Of a stretch of 64,000 nt of DNA, positions 39,844-51,207 are shown one piece after another (within the stretch, counting starts at the first letter, position 1; each line of letters starts with the position of its first letter). The stretch is from Gibbula magus (lineage: Eukaryota > Mollusca > Gastropoda > Trochida > Trochidae), in NCBI GenBank assembly GCA_936450465.1, contig OW388292.1, positions 11,365,756 through 11,429,755 of the forward strand. The letters run 5' to 3'. Below the pieces are notes generated by a model, which searched no databases, had not been told where the DNA came from, and saw only the letters and a list, made by a program, of their open reading frames with translations. The position numbers and the translations under genes were made by a program.

Positions 39844-40534
39844 TTAAATATAAATAAATATAAATGATATTTAAGGTTCAATGACAAATGACCGTGATGA
39901 AAATACAACCTATATCTCTCTCTAAACAAATGTTTTCACATCGAAGATTACAGAACATTGGCCCAGATTACTACATGTATTTAGAGTGGTCTGGTGACGA
40001 ACACACTGCTCACCTCAACTGCGCTATTACTTTCATGTTTGGTTTTCTTCAGTACATGATCTAAGGAATCATTGGTATGAAACTGTTGAAACCTGTACAA
40101 ACATAGGCGATTAAGTATTGCGAATATACTTATTTCAGACGTTCTTTTGATGAGTGACATGAGAAAATGTAATATACAAATACAAATTAAAATTTAACAA
40201 TTGTAAGACCTAACTCCAAATAACGCCAAATTTCCAAGTTTAAAATTTGCACAGTTGACATTCCGATTTGTAGCCCAAGACTATCCCACAAGACCACAGA
40301 GGATTGGTGATAATTAGAAGATTGTTTGTTGATATCTATTCTGTTCCGTTCCCAAAATTGAGATAGTTTATGCGCTACTTAAACTTAGAACACGAGGGCT
40401 TGAAACATTTACACGATTGTTTTTAGGTCTTCAAGACTACGTCTGGAAGACCTATTGTTCATATCGTGTTTTTGTTGTTGTTTGTAGCAATGGTAGCTTG
40501 TATCCAAACTTAGATAAACTTTTTTTACTCTTTG

Positions 40535-42980
40535 GATTTTCGACTTCTTTTGTGAGTTATCTCCCCTGGAAGTTGAAACTTCAAACCTCAATAGCTCGAA
40601 AACGTACCAAGATTTTTTCATAAAACTTTCACCTAAATGTGGGCAACAGCATTCCCCATCGATAAGGGCTAGTGCGTAATAATAGATTTTTGGCTATTTC
40701 GAAAAAACTGAAAATTTGGTGCACTTTCGCGGTTTAGAGGGTACGCGTCTTCAAAAATCTTTTTCTACCTAACGGCAACACATACAGATATGTTATATAT
40801 AGCTCATTTGAAAGCCAAGACAACGTAGAATATAAAAATGCTAACAGAATTTTGAATTTCGGCCTACAATTTGAGCAATCTTCTCTTTAATATGGTCCTT
40901 TTTAAATGGGCGTTTTTCGGCTGCATTTGCAAAGGGGCATAACTCTGTACCTAATTGACTTATGTCAAAGTTATTGATAGCAAACTCTTTCTAATACAGA
41001 GCTTAACAATTCCATAATACATCAATATCATATAAAAGTTTATAGTTTCGGCACAATTTGGACATATTCCAAAAAAAGTAAAATTTGGTGATTTTGAGCA
41101 TTTTCGAGAGGTATATCCTTTGGATAATTATTGATTATGAACCACTGGTGATAGGAAGAATTTGCATATGCCATTGTAATGTAGAAACGTCATTTATTAA
41201 GGACAATAATTTTCACGCACGTATCTCTCTTTAGTTGATGTTTGACAAGCCGTAGAAAATTGTCATTTTTAAAACATCGCCATTTTCAGGAAACTTGAAA
41301 GGTTCATAACTGCTTAACTTAGTATGCTATGGAATTTTTACTCAGACCTATGTTTGCGCAATTTCAAGAAAAACAACTTTTCTGTTGTCGACTTTCATCA
41401 AAAAGTTGATAGTTAAGCCTCGATCATGGCGAACGTTCTCTAGGGGTCCGAAAGTGAGCATTTATGAGTATTTTCTTGAATATTCAGAAGAACATAACGC
41501 ATTAATTATGAATGCAATTTAAATGATGATTACATCTACTTAAGTGGAAATTAAAGCACAACATTTCCTTTGTCATGCTTTAGTATGAAAATATTAACCG
41601 TTTTGTCTTAACCATGAGAAGAATAATGTAGGGGTCCATAAATATGCGATTTTTCCATTCTCAGAGGGGTGTGTTCTTTGGAGAATTTTTTTTAAAAAAA
41701 CTACTTAAGATAGAGACATGTTTGATAGCTCATTTTAAAGCAGAGAAACTGATGAATAACCGAGAGTCCAACATGGAGTTCAAGGTCAAGAAGAAGTCTT
41801 AAAGACCTAAGTATTGACGCGTCAATCCTAGTTATTATTTGACCTTTATTGTACGAAGGATTCCCGCTTAACCGCTTGACCGAATTTCATGAAATTTTCA
41901 GTGATGATAGTCTGTGACCTGATCTAGTGCACTACGTGGCCCGATTTTAGATTTTCGACTTCTTTCGTGAGTTATCAAAACTTCAAACCTCAATATCTCG
42001 AAACCTTTTTAAGATATTTGCACAAAACTTTTCACCACTATGTGGTCAACAACATTCCTCATCAATTATGTCGACTTTGGTTTTCGGCCGTAATAATAGA
42101 TTTTTTGCTATTTCGCAAAAACTTAATATGTTGTGAACTTTCGCAGTTTTGAGGGTACGAGTCTTTAAAAATCTTCATACAGGTATGTGTCCTAGTTCAT
42201 TTTAAAGGTGAATAACTTCTCAACAATATGCTCTAGCCCGAATTTTGAATTTCGTCCTAAAACTAAATTATCTGCCCTTGAAGATGGTCCTTTTTTAAAT
42301 GCTCATTTATCGGCTCCTTGTTCAAAGTGACATAACTCTGTCTGGAATAAATTTATGACAATGTTATACATGGCAATCTGTTATAATAACCAGCTTAACA
42401 ATTCCATAACGTATCATTATCATATAAAAGTTGATAGTTTCTTCACAATTTCGACTCATCCAAAAAAGCAAAATTTTGTGATTTTGACCATTTTTATTGA
42501 TCGTAACTACTGAAGATAGGAAGACATTTAATAGTTCATTTTCAATTAGAAACGTCATTTATGAGGGAAAATAAATGCCAAGCACTTATTTGTCATAATT
42601 TACATATGAAAAGTCATAGAAGACTGTCATTTTTCGAAAAACGCCATTTTCAGCAAGGTTCAAACAATCATAAGTATTTAACTAATTAAGCTATTGAAAT
42701 TCTGCGGAAATTAGAGCACAATATTTTGTATGTTGCAACTCAGTATGAAAATATTAACCATTTTGTCTTAATCGTGAGAAAGGTCATGTAGGGGTTCATT
42801 AATAAGCAATTCTTCCATTTTCAGAGCGTCATTGTCTTTGCAGAATTTTTGTAAAAAAAAATATATTTTAAAAAAGAGACACGTTTGATAGCTCATTTCA
42901 AAGCAGAGAAATTGGTGAATAACCGAGAGTGCAACATGGAGTTCAAGGTCAAGCAGCAGTCTTGAAGACCTAAGTATTGC
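40535..42980. repeat. Diverged direct duplication of a repeat of roughly 1.2-1.4 kb
   Basis: Copy one (about 40535-41818) and copy two (about 41950-42980) share ordered landmarks: GATTTTCGACTTCTTT.GTGAGTTATC, CAAACCTCAATA.CTCGAAA, AGTATGAAAATATTAACC.TTTTGTC, and CAACATGGAGTTCAAGGTCAAG...GACCTAAGTATTG. The spacing shrinks from about 1,414 to about 1,162, so indels have accumulated. No protein coding was recognised. The repeat class is unknown. Confidence 0.65.
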
Positions 42981-43455
42981 CGTCGGGTGACGGAATAAAA
43001 AGTAAAACCTCGCAAACTCGGTTTCACCTTTCATTCCCAGTCACCCTCAGGTTTTTGGAATGTCTACCAAAACCCCACCTTCGTGTTTTCCCCTGACTAA
43101 GAAACCTATCAGGGATTTTGTCTATTGTTTCGTAGGGATCTTGTTTTCTCGTAATAACCCCTCATTATTATTTCAGTCGGTATTTCTTCAGATAATAACC
43201 ACATATGAGGTTTTTTAATGTGAAAGTAAGTTTTTACTTTTGATAGTAATACCTTAAATGAGATTTTTTTTACAACTCAATTCATAACAATTAGTATCGA
43301 AAAGTATACAAAGATAACTTTTTCAGAGTGTAGATGGCGGGAATCGAACTCGAACTTCGCTTTCGGTCTTACTTCCCGCTCAGCTTTCTTACTTCGGGTT
43401 TTACAATCCCAAGCATAACCTCTGTATCGTGTTTTATCCTACACATAATGACTCA

Positions 43456-43790
43456 TAATGATAAACGAATCCTTGTCGGTTTATCATAAACAAGACGCTT
43501 CTTTTTTATTTTTTCTATCAATTATTTCCTTTACGTGTGATTATTTCACACGCCTGGTCAGATGACGCGCTTAAAACGTTCCAATGGCATTTACATTGCT
43601 TTAGTTTTGAACAGCTTGCAGGTGTTTGCCTTTGTATGATTACTTATAATGGTGAACGAATCCTTGTCGGTTTATGATAAACAAGACGCTTCTTATTTAT
43701 TTTTTCTATCAGTTATTTCCTCTACGTGTGATTATTTCACACGCCTGGCCAGATGACGCGCTTAAAACGTTCCAACGGCATTTACATTGC
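43456..43790. repeat. Duplicated upstream region of the 43.9-kb gene (191-bp offset)
   Basis: About 145 bp at 43456-43599 recurs at 43647-43790 with few substitutions (AACGAATCCTTGTCGGTTTA, then CAGATGACGCGCTTAAAACG). Each copy contains the small palindrome CGTGTGATTATTTCACACG. The second copy ends about 120 bases before the gene start, so both may act as promoter-proximal elements. Confidence 0.7.
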
Positions 43791-43861
43791 GCATGTTGCC
43801 ACATGGCATGCGTACATGCAGATTGTTCTGACGTGCGCTCTGCTGACACGAGCAGACACTT

Positions 43862-43867
43862 TATAAG
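43862..43867 (+). promoter_or_regulatory. TATA box of the 43.9-kb gene
   Basis: TATAAG within CTTTATAAGAG, 41 bases before the ATG at 43909, a spacing close to that of the paralogue at 2 kb. Confidence 0.45.
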
Positions 43868-43908
43868 AGAGACGTGTCAACATTCTATCACATTCAACAA
43901 AGTCTAGG

Positions 43909-44370
43909 ATGGACTCTTGCAGCTCTGATGCCAACTACGTCAACGACGGCCTCAGCGTCCTCGACTTGTACTGCTCGGTGCATGAGATGTTTGAAGAAGA
44001 CGTCGATGTCAGAAAAATCTCCAAACCCAGAAAAAGAACATCGAAGGAATTGCGGAGAAACAGCTGCCACACTGTCCTCAAACACTCAGCACCATCACAA
44101 TCAAGGAAACGGTCAGGTGGCGAGTTGTGCCCGAGGACAGGGAGACGGCGCCACTCCTTGGGGTCGGAAGTGTACAGGAGATTTGATAGAGGTGAGGGGG
44201 CTTCATGTTCACAGGCACTAGATCGACGACCAGCTCAACCCAAGAGGCCAGTCCGTCGCTCCGTCTGCATTATGGAAACCATTTCACAAGTACATGTCCG
44301 TGCAGAGGTCAATGTCTCACGTGTCGTTCTCTTGGACGACATCCTCTCTCTCAGTCTCTCGGAAATCTGA
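43909..44370 (+). CDS. Unidentified basic protein, 153 aa (paralogue of the 2-kb gene)
   Basis: A single open frame from ATG at 43909. The N-terminal block LSVLDLYCSVHEMFEED matches the block in the 2014-2652 gene. It is followed by Lys/Arg/Ser-rich sequence (KPRKRTSKELRRNS, SRKRSGGEL, GRRRHSLGSE) and a C-terminal METISQVHVRAEVN segment corresponding to ETIS...H.R in the paralogue. It is shorter than the paralogue (153 against 212 residues) and ends just before a (TA)n tract. No transmembrane or catalytic motif. The family is unknown to me; the conserved acidic Tyr/Cys block could be a protein-interaction motif. Confidence 0.6.
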   Translation: MDSCSSDANYVNDGLSVLDLYCSVHEMFEEDVDVRKISKPRKRTSKELRRNSCHTVLKHSAPSQSRKRSGGELCPRTGRRRHSLGSEVYRRFDRGEGASCSQALDRRPAQPKRPVRRSVCIMETISQVHVRAEVNVSRVVLLDDILSLSLSEI

Positions 44371-44380
44371 AAATCAAGTT

Positions 44381-44382
<2 letters not shown>

Positions 44383-44452
<70 letters not shown>
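44383..44452. repeat. (TA)n microsatellite
   Basis: About 35 TA units directly 3' of the 43909-44370 gene. Confidence 0.95.
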
Positions 44453-44455
<3 letters not shown>

Positions 44456-44819
44456 AAAATCCAGACTTTCGAACTATGAACATGTGAAATATATTACATT
44501 TTCTATATGGACACACGTTTGCACAGATGTCGCTTGGGTTGAATTTCAGTCGTCTGTGTCATATACTTTATATTCTTGTTCACCTGTCTTGAGCACAAAA
44601 TGTACATGTATATACAGATGTGTTAAGAGAAATTGTTGTGCTGCACACTTCGCATGTTTGAATAAATTCTTGGCATGAAGTAACGCGTTTGTCCTCTCTC
44701 TGAAACTACCTTTAGTGGTTTCTTTTTTTTGTTTGTGACTTTTCCCATAGTGATAGATATATATAGAGAAAATCCCTTAAGCTTTTGAAAGTAAAATGCT
44801 GTTGGAACCTTGGGTGAAT

Positions 44820-45100
44820 TGACTGAGTCATTCACTCACAACATAAACATGTATGTCAAGTATAGTAAAAGGCCTATCACTAAACAGTCACAAGCTATAG
44901 TTGATTACTTTTTAGTTTCAACAGGTTGTTTTGAAAAAGTGATTAGTCTATTGGTTCATAGTAGATTTGGGTCCGATCATTTACCGGTTTCTTGCCCGAT
45001 ACCATTAAGTCTATATTTAGATACAATATTTCAAACAACTTTAACAAGAACCCATCCTATAATGAATTATAATTGGTCTGATGAAGGCAAAAATGTTTAA
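44820..45100 (+). mobile_element. Non-LTR retrotransposon endonuclease fragment
   Basis: An open stretch contains AIVDYFLVS, then FGSDHLPVSC, the spacing and motifs (IDY, SDHxP) of the C-terminal part of the apurinic-like endonuclease of LINE elements. No adjoining reverse-transcriptase sequence was seen, so this is a truncated remnant. Confidence 0.65.
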
Positions 45101-45126
45101 TTTGAAAACTCGCACTCAAAACAAAT

Positions 45127-45434
45127 ATCAGTCGAGGTGAGGTGAGTTGGGGTTTAACGCCGATTTCAAGAGTATTTCACTTATATCGCGGCTGCTAGTA
45201 TTATGGCAGGGAGAAAAAATATGGCTATGCACTGCGGTGAAACCTGCGAGCAGCGGCTGGAACTAGCAAACCATGGGTGGTACTACGCTGGAATTCAGTG
45301 TAGCATTGCACCCAAACCTTACTGCGTGTAGAACAGTTCTCTACTGCAGACAAAGTTACCGTGCCCCTGGCGGGATTCGAACCCCGGACCTTGATCCGAA
45401 GCCGAACGCGCTAACCACTGCGCTATCCCGCCCC
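45127..45434 (-). mobile_element. tRNA-derived SINE (full-length-looking copy)
   Basis: On the minus strand the element begins GGGCGGGATAGCGCAGTGGT (A-box) and continues to GGTTCGAATCCCGCC (B-box), as in a tRNA-related head. The body includes TCTGCAGTAGAGAAC and GTTTCACCGCAG, and the 3' tail ends CACCTCACCTC. A diverged copy is at 53122-53390 and a tail fragment at about 50915-50985. The body and tail style is like mollusc SINEs. Confidence 0.8.
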
Positions 45435-45572
45435 CTCAAATATCAGAAATTGTCGACAAAACTCTACAAGTTATAGATATGAATGTAAACGAGTCTGCTA
45501 ATCTTCTAGTTCAGATTATACAAATATCTTGAGAATATTTTCAAAAGAGTTGTAACGATAATGACAACGGGA

Positions 45573-45603
45573 CGCCATGCCATGCCATGCCATGCCATGC
45601 CAT
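45573..45603. repeat. CCATG pentamer run
   Basis: Six units of GCCAT in tandem, followed by a degenerate dispersed-repeat tail (AAGCCCATCGGCC, about 45668) that is also seen after the 145-bp array at 59889-59935. Confidence 0.8.
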
Positions 45604-45933
45604 AACCCCATGAGCTAAAAAGTCGAAAAAGCGAAAAGTTGACGTATGGACGGATGTATACATGCCATAAGCCCATCGGCCGGTGGGGCCTGAAGCCTGA
45701 AACCTCTTGACGTACCTGGGTCAGGGGCCCTTGGTTTGTAGCATTGAGCAGAGCCTGAGCAGGATAGATGCCAGAAAGTGAGCCCTGTATGTTTTTAGAT
45801 AGAATTTAGTTAAAGTGTTGAAATTATTCCATTATCAAGATGAAACAAGCAGACAGAGTCGGCCATATCCCCCGCCATGTAGGAATTTTGAATATATTTA
45901 TGCATTTTGAATATATAATGCATTTACTTTCTA

Positions 45934-46418
45934 TATAGCAAAATGCACATCTAGACTACTTGGTTGATACCCGTACAAAGTTTCAGCAAACTATATTGAA
46001 TAGTTTTGAAGTTTGAGGCCGGAATATAGTTTTCCCTCTTCTTGGTTCTAAGTCCAGACTGTTTGCATTCGTAAAAAAATATTCTCAAATTTCTATATAG
46101 CAAAAGGCACATCTAGACTACTTGGTTGATACCTGTACAAAGTTTCAGCAAAATATATTGAATAGTTTTGAAGTTTGAGGCCGGAATATAGTTTTCCCTC
46201 TTCTTGGTTCTAAGTCCAGACTGTTTGCATTCGTAAAAAAAAAAAAAAATCTCAAATTTCTATATAGCAAAAGGCACATCTAGACTACTTGGTTGATACC
46301 TGTACACAGTTTCGGCAAAATATATTGAATAGTTTTGAAGTTTGAGGCCGGAATGGACAGACAGACGGACGGAGCTCATTTCTATATCCCCCGCCAACTT
46401 CGTTGTGGCGGGGGATAA
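45934..46418. repeat. Tandem unit of about 165 bp (2.7 copies) with terminal GC hairpin
   Basis: Units start TTTCTATATAGCAAAA at about 45927, 46090 and 46257, and contain CACATCTAGACTACTTGGTT. The array ends in GGACAGACAGACGGACGGAG and a perfect 11-bp hairpin (ATCCCCCGCCA, nine-base loop, complement at 46406-46416). The 3' hairpin layout is that of a dispersed mollusc repeat whose body has been tandemly copied. Confidence 0.75.
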
Positions 46419-46454
46419 TAACCTGTTCAACTGACACAGATTTCCAAGACCTCT

Positions 46455-47590
46455 ATGCTTCTTGTGATCTCCCAAGTCCTCTATTGAGGCATCTAGGAAC
46501 ATTGTTTGATTGACCATGTGGGCTCCATAGCCCTCAAAAGAGGCATCTGTGAACATTGTATGATTGTTCTCGTGATCTCCCGAAGTCCTCGATCGAGGCA
46601 TCTATCAACATTGTACGATTGTTCTCGTGATCTCCCCAAGTCCTCTATCGAGGCATCTGTCAACATTGTACGATTGTTCTTGTGATCTCCTCAAATCTTC
46701 TATCGAGGCATCTGTCAACATTGTATGATTGTTCTCGTGATCTCACAAGTCCTCTATTGAGGCATCTGTCAACATTGTACGATTGTTCTTGTGATCTCCT
46801 CAAATCTTCTATCGAGGCATCTGTCAACATTGTACGATTGTTCTCGTGATCTCCCCAAGTCCTCTATCGAGGCATCTGTCGACATTGTACGATTGTTCTT
46901 GTGATCTCCTCAAATCTTCTATCGAGGCATCTGTCAACATTGTATGATTGTTCTCGTGATCTCCCCAAGTCCTCTATTGAGGCATCTGTCAACATTGTAC
47001 GATTGTTCTTGTGATCTCCTCAAATCTTCTATCGAGGCATCTGTCAACATTGTATGATTGTTCTCGTGATCTCCCCAAGTCCTCTATTGAGGCATCTGTC
47101 AACATTGTACGATTGTTCTTGTGATCTCCTCAAATCTTCTATCGAGGCATCTGTCAACATTGTATGATTGTTCTCGTGATCTCCCAAGTCCTCTATCGAG
47201 GCATCTGTCAACATTGTATGATTGTTCTTGTGATCTCCTCAAATCTTCTATCGAGGCATCTGTCAACATTGTATGATTGTTCTCGTGATCTCCCAAGTCC
47301 TCTATTGAGGCATCTGTCAACATTGTACGATTGTTCTTGTGATCTCCTCAAATCTTCTATCGAGGCATCTGTCAACATTGTACGATTGTTCTTGTGATCT
47401 CCTCAAATCTTCTATCGAGGCATCTGTCAACATTGTACGATTGTTCTCGTGATCTCCCCAAGTCCTCTATTGAGGCATCTGTCAACATTGTATGATTGTT
47501 CTTGTGATCTCCTCAAATTTTCTATCGAGGCATCTGTCATCATTGTATGATTGCGCTTGTGATATCCCAGTCCTCCATCGACGCAACTGT
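46455..47590. repeat. 61-bp tandem repeat organised as alternating dimers
   Basis: About 18 units of GAGGCATCTGTCAACATTGT followed by A(C/T)GATTGTTCT(C/T)GTGATCTCC. Two subtypes alternate: CCCAAGTCCTCTAT(T/C)GAGG with TTCTCGTG, and CTCAAATCTTCTATCGAGG with TTCTTGTG. The true period is therefore about 122 bp over most of the array. Short frames across it are incidental. Confidence 0.9.
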
Positions 47591-47969
47591 GCTTCTATGC
47601 ATTTTACATTTTTTTAGGTTTAGCGAGGTCCGACTTGTCCAGATGAACCAACATTTTTACAGGTCATGTATTTTGTATCTTCCAGCTGTCTTTTGGTTAG
47701 TGTTGGTCCTAATGAAATCGTCGATATATCTGTGACGTGTTATATAAGTGTAGCTGGTGGTTCTAGTATCCCGAGGGAGAACACACAAACTGGAATCATC
47801 AGTCATTTATTGCAAATCCGAGACATCCATCTCAATTTTATATGGATCACGACATCTGGATAAGCACTCTATGGTTGAGAATGCACTGATCCCACGTAAT
47901 TTTCTCCCAATTTCATTTACGTATGAAATGTAAAAGACGTCAAACATGTGTTGGAAAGCCATTGCTTAC

Positions 47970-48276
47970 CATTTGTAGATCCATAATACGTATCCGAGTT
48001 GTAAGTTTGAGGATTCCAGCTGGATTGACTGAACGTCAAACATAACCAAAGTGAGCTTTTCCCCTTCATAAAACGCTGTGCTACCTAGTAACCTAGCCCC
48101 TTGGTGAACAAGAGATTTCCACTGATCTGGCATATGATAAATCAACAAGTTACTGGACGCAACACCTGTTTTCCTTTCTACAACGTTGTCCTTGCCGAAG
48201 ACAGTGGTAATGAATTTGACAGGGAGGTCTCCTTGCCAGTCATGTCGACAACTGTATCGGCCTTTATGCCTTTTAC
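47970..48276 (-). CDS. Internal exon of an unidentified spliced host gene
   Basis: An open stretch of about 102 codons bounded by good splice sites on the minus strand: acceptor TTTTGATTTACAG before 48276, and donor GTAAGC after 47970. The peptide includes GRYSCRHDWQGDLPVKF, TTVFGKDNVVERKTGVAS and LLIYHMPDQWKSLVHQGARL; it is globular-looking with no low complexity. I do not recognise the domain. An upstream frame at 48428-48820 could supply the preceding exon: a GTAGGA donor after ATGAAAGAAG (about 48739) would join in phase. Downstream exons were not found. Confidence 0.5.
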
Positions 48277-48427
48277 CTGTAAATCAAAATCAATTCACAT
48301 AAGTAACATATGTAAGCTCTTACTCTTTCAAATCCTTTCTGTTGATGAGCAATTTAGGATCTTTAGACTGGCCTAAATAAGACATGTCTCTATGATGTTC
48401 TACATCTAGCTGTCAGTCATGGATAGA

Positions 48428-48820
48428 CTAAGCTTTGGTAGAGGCTTTAGGGAATCTGTCTGGGTATCTTAATGTGCCAAACTTTGTATTCACGATTGTC
48501 AGATTCTGTGAAATAGTGAATGAGTGTGTAAGTACTAATATGCGAGGTTCCTTCACAGGAGACAGTAAACCAGAATCTACAAGTCCTGCTGGCATATCCT
48601 GCATTGGTTCCTCTGGTGGTTTTGTTCTTGGACAAAGGTGGTTGAGTGAGCCTTCTTTTTTCTTTTTTTTTTTATAGTAATTCAATACTGGAGTAAAATC
48701 TTCATAATCTTGATTTTCATCAAGTACAATAATCCTACCTTCTTTCATAGAAATAATTGTGTCTGGTAATTGCTCAATTACTTCTTGGTTCACGTTATCT
48801 TCATTCTTGTTCAGATTGCA
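48428..48820 (-). CDS. Possible exon or pseudogene frame (unidentified)
   Basis: A minus-strand open frame without a convincing ATG start; a stop lies just upstream, near 48822. Protein-like part: EQLPDTIISMKEGRIIVLDE and QDYEDFTPVLNYY, then a lysine run from an A-rich tract and a Pro-rich stretch. The first part looks coding, while the rest is less convincing. It may be an exon ending near 48739 that splices to 48276, or a decayed gene. Confidence 0.3.
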   Translation of the reverse strand, partial: CNLNKNEDNVNQEVIEQLPDTIISMKEGRIIVLDENQDYEDFTPVLNYYKKKKKKEGSLNHLCPRTKPPEEPMQDMPAGLVDSGLLSPVKEPRILVLTHSFTISQNLTIVNTKFGTLRYPDRFPKASTKA

Positions 48821-48829
48821 TTAGCATGA

Positions 48830-51200
48830 ACAGGCAAAATGTATGAGATATCTTTGATAACCATTTTAGGATTTCATCTTCAATTGAAGCATTTCTTCAC
48901 GAGAAGACTGTACTGTCAGAAATGCTAGGAAAATGCTTTTTGAGGTTTATTTTAAACTCGAATCGGGTGGCGAATGTGCCTACCTATGTTGAAATTTCCA
49001 GTTATGAGTGTAATATCTGCCTAAAGGAGGTTATACAAGAGGAAAACGTGCAAGAAATGGGCAACTCATAATATATTTAGAGTCAAACAGCAGAAATCAG
49101 AAACAGTCCTTAAATATATGCAAATATGTTCATACTCTGAGGGCATGGGTTCGAATCCCTCATGGGACTCGGGCCGAAAAAGTACAAGAATTTGTACTAT
49201 TGAAGGTAGTGTTATCCCAAATATAACCATGTTATATTTCTTCACTATCAAAATGGCAAGTATTTCTAATGCATTCAGTCTAGAGAGCTGCCCCAACTTA
49301 CGTCTATCAGAGGGGTATTGCATGTAAAATTAGCTGAACTATCAATTGTTGGACCGAAATGGTCGTGTGGTAAGCTGTTGGTACATTCAATGCTGGCGAT
49401 TGTTGCCTTACTCTGAGGGCATTCCCGGATGGGACTTGGCCCGAAAAAGTACAAGAATTTGTATTATTGAAGGTAGTGTTACCCCAAATATAACCATATT
49501 ATGTTCATAAAAGAATAAAACAAAACTACAAAAGATGTATATATATGATGTCTTAAATATATATTATGTATCACATTTAAAGAAATGCCAAAAGTATATA
49601 TACTAATTAAAATAACAATGAAAATGCCCAAGTTTCAATTGGCACAAACACTCATTTATTTACCTATTATGGATAAAATTCAAATATTCAAATAATTAAT
49701 CAAATTACAATTGGATATTCTGAATTAAGTGAGAGTGTCCAGCTACAAATGCAATCTTTGAACTCAATAATCTATTCTTTTAGATATTGAACGAATTATC
49801 TGTTTTTGAAAGTCCAATGAATAATATTTTGAGATGACCCTTGTACGCAGGATGCATGTGTTGTATTTTTCCCCGATTAAGCATTACAGTGAAGCGCCAA
49901 GTAGGTATAGAATAGGTATATGTTTGACAAGTTGACATTAGTAATTTATTTGCCCTATATTATTTTGCGGAGGAAAATTTTTTTTCAAGTATTTCAGATA
50001 GTACTTTAACAACACTTGAACATCAGATTATGACTAAGGCCAACTGACCTTATAGCACAGATGAACTAAAACAGCATCCATTGTGGCTGTAGGAATTCTC
50101 ACAATAAGCTTCCAGAATATAAATGAGACTGCATGTGTGACAACTTCGAGGCACTGTCAATGTTTAGAAGCTATTAACACCATGTTGCTCTTTTGCAGAA
50201 TTTCTTCTCTATTTAATAACGTTTAAACACAAAACATACTTTATAAACTGTATTTATTCAATGCCTTTATGGCAGGGAGTATGTTTTAAATAATAATTTT
50301 TCTAAAACAAATATTCAGGTCTTGTAGTGAATAGCTTTTGTCTAATTACAGGTTAATTCACAATTAATTTATTTGATTCCAATAACATTGAATGAAAAAC
50401 TTCAAAATATCCCCTTACAAGTAGCTAGATGAATATAAAATTTTTAATATTACAATAAAGAATATATGCTTCATATTAATAGCATAATTCCAAAAACTGT
50501 ATCAATTATTATTTCGCACATTTAATGTCACATTCACATCTCATTTATGTTCAAAATAAACAACTTGCACAAAAAAAAAGAAGATTTTCATGTCATTTTT
50601 ATAGTTGCACACGAGGCCAAAATACCTGACCTCCATAACAGCAGGAAATATGTGAACAATGAACCACATATCAAACCTAACATCAATAAATAGAGAATCA
50701 TAGAAAAATATCATCTGATATTAGATCAGATATATTTGGTATCAGAAGACACAAGGGTGAGATTTAACATCTTAAATCATTCTTCAACAGTTATCAACTA
50801 AAATATGAAGATATCTATGATGTAAGTGAATTAAGAAGATTTGATAATAGCGATTTGTACAATGTAGGTATCCATTTTTCTATCTATCTGACTGCCTTCA
50901 AATGGCATTAATTGATTTGAGTGAGTGAGTGAGTTATTGTTTAACGCCGCTTCGGCAGTTTTGCAGTCATTAGCGGTGATTAATTGATTTGAAAAGCTTG
51001 TGTAGTCAGTTACGTCAATGAATAACAATAATCTTCAATGGATAATCTGGAGTTGTTACCTCTAAAGGACACAACACGAATGATTTTGGACACACAGAAA
51101 AGCTAAGTGCTAAATGAGTTTCATATGTATAGTTACATATATGACTTGTTGCTGTCGTAGCACAACAAGTGTTTAGAAGATCTGAGCACTATACAAGAAA
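48830..51200. other. Intergenic, AT-rich, with short tRNA-like repeats
   Basis: At about 49118-49240 and 49350-49510 two related segments share CGAAAAAGTACAAGAATTTG and GAAGGTAGTGTTA.CCCAAAT. The first has a B-box-like GGGTTCGAATCCC and the second an upstream A-box-like GTGTGGTAAGCTG. These look like remnants of another tRNA-derived SINE. A SINE-tail fragment (GAGTGAGTGAGTGAG then TTTAACGCCGC) is at about 50920-50960. No gene seen. Confidence 0.5.
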
Positions 51201-51207
51201 GACGACT

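Noticed and set aside
43325..43435. tRNA-like patch (GGCGGGAATCGAACTCGAAC)
   Set aside because: Only a B-box-like stretch is recognisable; no A-box at the right distance and no related copy in the window.
44205..44678. 157-codon frame at 44205-44678
   Set aside because: It runs through the (TA)n microsatellite in a different frame from the supported gene at 43909-44370.
45365..45434. Functional tRNA gene
   Set aside because: A- and B-boxes are present but the sequence is the head of a SINE with a long tail. A cloverleaf with proper acceptor stem was not evident.
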